In this document: positions 46,230 to 55,200 of the stretch, piece by piece
How the letters are laid out: each line of letters begins with the position of its first letter
How positions within the stretch are numbered: the first letter of the stretch is position 1
Assembly: GCA_029582155.1 (NCBI GenBank)
Contig: CM055901.1
Span: 55,038,625 to 55,102,624 of the forward strand
Length of the DNA: 64,000 bases
From: Panopea generosa
Taxonomy: Eukaryota; Mollusca; Bivalvia; Adapedonta; Hiatellidae
Direction: 5' to 3'
Translations under genes and position numbers: made by a program
Notes under the pieces: generated by a model
The model's database searches: none
Told to the model about the DNA's origin: nothing
The model's input: the letters and a program-made list of their open reading frames with translations, nothing else

Positions 46230-49200
46230 CAGAAATAATCAATTTTTAAAGAAAATCAGAAAAAAAAATAAAACAGATGTCTGCAATCTGGAAATTAAAC
46301 TACAGGTCAAGGATATGTTCAGATATTGATGAATTCTCATATTTTGTCGCAAAACTTTTAGCACATGTGGGCTATAATATAAGTCTTATCTCCTTTATAT
46401 TTCAGAGGTAATTCAAAGTACCACTACTATGGTATACGTATCAAGGCCAACTCTCCGCTTAACCAGTTTACAGATGACCAAACAATGGCCATGAGACAAC
46501 AGCCTTTGTATCAAGGGAAAAAGTTAGTTGCATGTCAAATTAACATTATCCGGATAAACATTAATGTTGTAGATGCAATATTTAAATTGACTGTAAGATC
46601 AGCTTTTATCAATTAATGTTGATGCTATATTGAATCTCTAGTTTATTAGAGTTAATTTAAGATCAGCTTTCATCACTTTTAAATGTTAAAACAGAAATCT
46701 GCATGTAAGTGTATGAAAGTCAATTGCATGTTTTACAAAGAAAGAAGACCTGTTATTTATAATTACATGTGTTTGTTCACTCATCAGATTTCGACCAAAG
46801 ATGGAAGGTGGTGAAGGGGGCTACGGCAATCCAGAGACGCCTACTGCCCATGAAGGTCCAACAACACAACAACAACAGCATCAGCAGTTTTTGGGGGACG
46901 CATCTGGAGCCTTACCCAATTTTGTAGATGTTGATGTGTCATTTCCCTTGCCAGAAGGCATCACCATGGAACATGTGAATATATTTCAGAAAATGTACCG
47001 GGAACATGCCGAGGTTTGTACATATAAACTCGTGCCAACTTATCCTGTCATCTTTTCCTGGCTTTTGCCAATCATGTATTAGCAATATGTGGTGAATAGT
47101 CAGATCATTGGTATTAAATACATGCATCATCAAAACAGTGCAGTGAAAAAGAGGAATATATACAGAATGATTTAAGTTATTAAGAGTAAGAACAAATAGA
47201 AGTACGAAAGAAACTTGGCTATAAATAGCCAAGGGGGGTGGGAACCCCGGCCCCATCTTCTAATTACAGCTCTGGTATGTGCAATTTTATTTTGATTAGT
47301 GCAAAGACTACTCTTTATGTGTATATCCATTCCTACATCGGCACTCTTTCATGACTGGAATGTTTTAACAGATGTTGAGACGCACACAAATGGCTTGTGT
47401 TTTTGAAATGATGGTGGGTGTTTAACAGCTAGTCAGTCCTATCTATTGACTTTACAAAGAATATTCCTTTTTTGCATATTTTTGTAGGTGTTTTCTTCAG
47501 ATATAATTTACAGACCATATTTACTACAGTGAAACCTGTCTTAAACAGCCAGTCAAGGGTAGGAGCAAAAGTGGCCCTTTAAGATAGGTTGTTGCTTAAT
47601 ACAGTTAATTTACTCTGATAACATAGAAATGGGAAATAGAAAATATGTTTGCTTAAGACATGGGTTACACAGGTTTCACTGTACCATGCACTTTCAACAT
47701 ACTAATGAAAGTTAAAAACCAGTATCTGTGGGAGTCTTGTTTATCCCTGGTTTATTAATCTAAATGGGCATTTCAGCTTTATTTGCTTGAGGCCAGAAGT
47801 GCTTATGTGGTGTGCATTATTCCTCGACAGTCATCCTCTGTTAGCAAGCAGCACCATCTCTGAAACTACAAGGCCAGAAATATTCAATTGTCAATGTCAT
47901 CAAATTTTACAGAAGTTATTTTAACTTAAATTATGGTAAAAAAAAATGTTTCCACTGAAAAAACTTTAAAAAAGAGTCTTTTTTGATTAATTTTTGGTAT
48001 GTGTCTGTATAACTATGAAATAGAGATCAAATTAGATATTTTGTCAATGTTGGTAACATTTTACAGGAGTTGTGGCATAATATATATATAGCAGGAATAT
48101 CCAGATCCTGTGGACGCCATTCTAATTTAACCATATATACTGTTTATTACAGGCAATTGTTGATGTGGTGGTCAATCTGCAGTTCTCACTGATAGAAGCA
48201 CTGTGGCAGGGATTCTGGAGAAATCAAACGCTAGATAACAGGTTGATACTTACTTGCAGACAATATTAATTCATTTAGGTTTATTGCCATTTATATACAG
48301 CAAAGGGTTGAAGACTACAAATTCTCTTTGCATTAGTTGCTGCTCATCTTGTTGTAATATATATATATGTGTTTTCATATTGTTCAGGATATAAAATTCC
48401 TATTCTTGTGTTTATGTCACTTAATCTGTTAAAGATAGAAAATCATAATTTATGAAAGAAAAGGACAGTGTAAAAACACTACTGAAGCTAGACTTGTTTA
48501 TATTTACATTGTGAATTTCTTGGAACTATTTATGGTGTACAACTGCACAGTAGGCAGTACAGTAAATATTATATTTATTTCTTGAATATGCTCAGTGCTC
48601 CAAGAATAGGATAGCCCGATGCCCGGGGCTTGTCAAATCTGGATCCGGGCATGTGCCTTTTTCAAAGTTACTTGCCCGTCGGGCTTGTCTTAAAAATCGG
48701 ACAAGCTAGTTTTCACAATACACAGGTCTGTAAATATCTCTATTCGATACAACACAGGTCAAACTGTTGTTTATAGACCGTAACTAATCAGTATAAACAA
48801 TTGACCCCTGCGGTGTTTATCACACCACATGCCCGATAATGCGACTTTGGAAAACCTCTCATGCATATTCATTTATCTATTTTTATACCTCTAATGTGAT
48901 TGGTGGATAGCTTTGAATATAAATTAATCTATTTTTAATAACCGCTCTGATTGGTCGTATATCTACGACCAAGGTACACGTTTCTTACCACCTACCCGAG
49001 CAAAGACAAAAAAAGACGATGACGTAATTCGCGGGTGTCTCTCAAATTCTCCATTATGAAGAGTATAAAATATCTCCCTTTGCCAAAATGGTAACGATTT
49101 CTAAAATCTGATTATGTTTTTGCAGATAATTTGCGATCGATCGCGTTATGTAAAATGTCAACGTTAGGTTCTGGTAATTTTATTAATATTTCGTAGATTT

Positions 49201-52200
49201 ACCATTATTGGAACTGTATGTATATAAATTTTCTTCTGTGAAAACGTGTAAGTTAATATTTAAATTGTGTTTACGGCAAAGAAAAATGTGGGTGGGGTAT
49301 TATAATAATAAACATTGCTTTTTGGTTGTGTGGTTTCAGCGCATAATTTTCTTTGGTATGATTTAAATATAATATTGAAACCAACAATTAAGATGAATTA
49401 TGTGGGGGGGTTTTAATATTTGAAATATAGTTGACTAGTTGCACTTTCTAGACATTTGAAGGCTGTAAAGTGACCGCGGTCACCCATCCAAGTACTAACT
49501 CCGTACTTCATTGCTTAACTTCCAGTACAGTCAGTGCACTTCAACCGTGTCGCTGTAAAAGCTAGCTTAACAGCGAGGCTGTTGTAAGTGACCTATGTAC
49601 ATTCACTACACTCCTCCCCTCTTTAACCTTTAGGGCTTAGCCCCAACTGCACAGCCTGTGGCTTCTTGCAGTTCCTGGCCATATCCCGCCCATCCCAAGG
49701 AAAGAAAGATTCGTGCAGACGCAGGTTCAAAAGTTAATCATAGTGGCCGTTAAAGTGACCGCGGTTACCCATCCAAGTACTAACCCCGTACTTTGTTGCT
49801 TAACTTCCAATACAATCAGTGCACTTCAACCATGTCGCTGTAAAAGCTAGCTTAACAGCAAGGCTATTGTAAGTGACCTATGTACATTCACTACAGCTAT
49901 CGAAGACTGCATTTATTTATCATATTGCCAAGTTCTCTTGGATAGATTGAATAGCTTTGCAGGCTTGACATTTCCATAATTGTATGTTATGACAGCAATA
50001 ATAAGAAAACAAGAGAAAGATATTTAAAATAAGGTTTTAAATAAACTCCTGCTCCCACACTGCCACTGAATCGACAGAACAGAAATGAGTCAATAAAGAA
50101 CAAAGATTAAATACAACATAATAAGTTGGACATACTGACAGAGACATAGTCAGTTCTCCCTAAATTCTCTCACTTCTCCCAGTCTTATTCAAACTCTAAA
50201 ACTTGTGATTGAGACATGCATAATGTTAAGGGGAGCTAACCCTACATAAAATTAATACATTTAAGTCTATGTTTACATATTTCATATTATACCTTAAGGT
50301 GTATTGGTAATAAAAATCTGGGCATGTGAACCGTTGATCAGGGCAAGTTATTTTTCAGCCAGGGCAAGTAGATTTTTTCAACCTACTTGCCCTGGGCTAG
50401 TCCCAAATTTTTTTTTTCTTGGAGCACTGATGCTAATAGATAACAGCAGTAATGTGGATTGATAAAATGTATGTATTATAAGAAGACACAATACTGTATG
50501 TTAATGACACTTTGGAATGATGAATGAATAGAAATTGTGCTAGCTTTTGCAAAATGAACTGACCTGTCACTAAATCTTAACACGCACAACATATGGTCTT
50601 TACGTAACATTTATAAGTTTATCTAAATGGAAGGTTTGGAAATAGGTGTTTGGGGTCAGTCCATTTGTGTCCGTGCCCGTCATATTAAAACATTATCAGG
50701 AATGAATTTTTAGAAAACCATTCATTGTGCAAGTGCATTGGTAATATATAGAAGCAACTGAGGTATGACATGTTTTTATTCAACAGTTATAACATTGTTG
50801 TAGTGTGTGATACATGTACTTTTAAAAATTAAAAAAAAAATGTTTAAAAATACATAATTAAATAGAATCAAATAATAGCATCGCCATTGTATTTTCTTTT
50901 CAGCCCAGATAATGACTATGAGAGAAAATTACCGCGAGAAAAGTTACACATGTTATGTAAATATGAGCCTGTACAGGATTATGTCCGTAAATCTGATTAT
51001 ATGTTCTACCAAGCTCTTGTTGAAGTTCTGATACCTGACGTTCTTAGACCTATACCAAGTAAGTTTACCAAGAATGAATAGATAATATAAATTTTGGATA
51101 TTGTTTTTCTGCATCTGACATTTAATTATATAAGATAAAAAATATATATATATATAAACCCTTGTAAACTTGTTTACAGTAAAATGATAGTGATGCCACC
51201 ACATTGCTTTCAATGTATTGTAAGCAAATCTAATATAAATCAATGTAATTTTTATTATGTTTCACAGGTTCATTGACACAAGCTATTAGAAATTTTGCCA
51301 AAAGTTTAGAGAGCTGGCTCAAAGGAGCTATGACCAATGTGCCTGATGAGATGGTGAAAACTAAGGTATTTTGGAACATTTTTACTGTAAACATCGATGA
51401 CTAAGATTTACATATATGTAGTTACTAGAGAAAACTACTATGAAATCCATCGTGAACCTTTGCCCTATTGTGGAAGCAAGATGGATAATTGATTGTTGGG
51501 CTCAATATTTTATACACTTTATTAGCTCACCGGGATGAAGTCCAAGGAGAGCTTTTGACATGACGCCGGCGTCTCTAGACACCCAGGTTAAAATGTTGCA
51601 TTTAAGTTGTCTATGCAACCACTTATTGGATGTGAATGAAACTTAGCATGTGTGTTCACCATCATCAATGGAACACACAGAGAAAAGAACCATAACTCTG
51701 GAGTGCATTTTTGGCACAGTTATGGCCGTTTTTGGACTTAGACACCCAGGGGGCGAGCTTTGTTGTCTTCTGACAACTTTTGTATAGTATTAGCAAAACT
51801 GTCATACCTTTTGTCCATCCAAATAATGATGTTTCCTCTCTAAATAATATAAGTACTTTAAATCCAGTCTTTAAAAGTAAATCGAGAGTTGGTTTATATT
51901 TGATTGTTTGAAATTGCAGAAATATTGATGCCATCTCCTATAATTATAATCTAATTATACCAAAAATTTGCCATTATTTTTATTTGTGAGTTTTAAATAT
52001 TGTCAAATTCGGGGGATTTGTCAAACGATAGTGTTATTTTTCTGTTGTGAAACAAGTATATTTTCATGACTGTCTGTTTGTAGCTGGGAGCTGTTGGTGC
52101 CTTTGCCCAAACATTACGGCGGTATACATCATTAAATCATCTTGCTCAAGCTGCGAGGGCTGTGTTACAGAACACTTCGCAAATCAACCAAATGCTGACA

Positions 52201-55200
52201 GATCTCAACAGGGTGGACTTTGCCAATGTTCAGGTAGTTGGCCCATTAATATATCAATTTCATGTATTTTAAGTAGCAAATAGAGGTTAAAAACACTTGT
52301 TTGTTTTTTTTACACACAGAGATAAGCTTAATAACCTACCTTCTTTAGTTTATACTAATTTTTAGGGTCCCCCCCTCCCTCTTTTTGGTTGGCATGTAGT
52401 TATGGCAGCGTCCGTCCTTCTGTCAGGTATTTTGTCCGGCTTGTAACTTTGTCAAGCATAGATGGATCTTGTTGATACTTGCTACAATTGATCAACATAA
52501 CATGAAGAGGTGTCGCGAGTAAGACCCACACCCGTACCTCAAAGGTCAAGGTCACAATTTGAGTTTGTTAGACAACACTTTGAGTTTGTGTGAGATTTTA
52601 TGTCTGACCTGTAACTTTGTCATGCATAGATGAATTTTAATGATACTTGCTACAAGTGATCAACATAACATAATTAAGTGTTGCATGTAAGTCCCAAAAC
52701 CTTTCCTCAAAGGTCAAGGTAACACTTTCAATTTGTTTGATATTGCGTGTCTGGTCTGTGACTGTCTTTTATCAAAATGACATGACGACGTGTCATAAGT
52801 AAGACCTAGACCTGTACCTCAAAGGTCAAGGTCACACTTTGAGTATGTATGGCAACACTTTGAATCTGAGATTTCAAGTCTGTCCTTTAACTTTATCATT
52901 CATGAAAGGATTTCAAAAACACTTGGCTCAATTGATCAACAACTGATCTGTAACTTACATTTAGGGATTTTAAAATAGCTTGACACAAGTGATCAGCATG
53001 TCATGATGTTTCACCTGCATTTAACTGTTGAAATACCCAGACCATTACATCAGATATCTAGGTCTAGGTCAAGGATATGCTTTAATGTAAAAAAAACATG
53101 AAATTGCATGTCTAGTCTGAAACACCAGTCCATTACTCGTGATATTCATGGATACATCACTGCCTATTATATCATTTATTGTTATTTTTCACAGACCATT
53201 TTGGGGGCATGGGACACTTAACAGTCGCATTTCTTGTTATAAGTAAGCTCAGAGCTTGTATTCTGTTTTCTGGGCTGAACATGAGCACTGAGTGTTGTTT
53301 TGTAGAGGTCGTCAAGTCAAATTTGGGATTGAACTTATGACCCCTTGTGGAAAGTAATACATGAATTATTAGAACAGATGCATAATTTGTACATTCTCAC
53401 TGCAAAGACATTAATTTCATGTACACTAGAACTTGAAGTGTTAATATTGTATGTGCTGTACGATACAACTTAATTCTGTCATTAATATATGTGTAGTGTA
53501 ATGACTACTACTGTTCGTATATGTATGTTCTGTATTGGTAGCAGACCATCGGCTTGGTAAATGTAGATGATTTTACAACAGCTTTTAAGTGGCATGTCCC
53601 ATACTGCTAATAGCAGCCTTGTTAGGTTGTTTGACAGGTAGTAGGTTATTTTTTACCCATTTCTGTTCACATGCAGGAACAAGCAAGTTGGGTGTGTCAA
53701 TGTGAAGACAGTATGGTGCAGCAATTAGAACTAGATTTCAAGAAAACTCTACAGCAACAAAACTCTCTTGAACAGTGGGCCATCTGGCTTGAGGGAGTTG
53801 TCCAGCAAGTCCTTAAACCTCATGAAGGAAGTCCAAACTTTCCCAAAAAAGCCAGACAGTTTTTACTGAAGTGGTCTTTTTATAGGTAGGTAAAATATTT
53901 ACTGTCAAATATACAAGAAGAATACAAATCAGTCTTAAACCTGAAATATGAACAAAATATTGTATTTGGGCATGCAGTTTGGGAAGCATGTGCTACTGTA
54001 ACTGTTAAATGTCCTTAAAAATAAAACTTTGAATACAGAAAAATAGTACTTTGATAAAGTCCAGTTGTGCTTTCAATATTTTCATTTGTGTTCATGGAGC
54101 ATTCATTTTTATGTCTTGACCAGCATTTATTGAGATGTAAAAAAAGAAACACTTCCATGTCGCTGGCATTGATATAATAAATGTTATTACCAAGCTGATA
54201 TTGCTGGTTTTTTTCTTGTGCATGTATTGGATATTCAATGCATTTATATGTATGTATCATTGAAATTTTCACTGTTAATGATATTCATGCTTGCAATTTC
54301 AGCTCAATGGTAATTCGTGATTTAACTCTGCGTAGTGCAGCAAGTTTTGGTTCATTTCATCTTATCCGTCTACTGTATGATGAATATATGTTTTATCTTG
54401 TGGAACACAAAGTGGCTTCAGCAACTGGAGAAACACCCATAGCGGTAATGGGGGAGGTGAGTGGCCAATCATTTTATCATATTTTGGATACTGGTAGTAG
54501 ATATTTGATTACACATATAGAAAGTGTTCTCAATGGTGAAATAGTTTGAGGCTCTGTCGTCTATTAACAGTTAACTCTCAGCTCTGAGATATTGGTTTGA
54601 GCCCTGCTCATTCCAAACATTTTGTGTGAAAATTGGCCAATTACTAATGGAAGGATGGTGGTTCCCCTCAGATTCATTCTGAGATCTTAATTTACCAATA
54701 AAACTGGATATGTTATGGCATAAACTGTTGTGTGATGAAAAAAACATGCAGATAATTATGTACCCTTTATTTTGAATACTAATATCTAGTGCAGTAAGGC
54801 TGAAGAGACATTGAAATGTAAAATGGATTGTACTCGAGTGAATTGTTCTGGTAATAAAGTACAACAGCCTTAAAAAAAAAAAAAACATTGTTAAACTGAT
54901 TGTTTTTAATTTAATATGATTGCTTTGTAAATTAATTGTATTCCATAAAACTCTCGTCTGTTTTAGTTTGTTGACCTCAGTAGTGCAGTAGCCATGAGCT
55001 TGTCAGATGTAGACATTGAGAAAGTTACCCCAGTCATAGCAAGTAAACCCACATCAACACTTATCAACAAGCCAGCTCCCACCGTTGTCCAAGCATCCAG
55101 TATGAACAAAACACTTGGGCAAGCCACCTCACTAATTGCTAGGGCAGCTACAGACACTGGTGGTGCCAACACTGGACAGACAACCTTTATGGTACTCACA

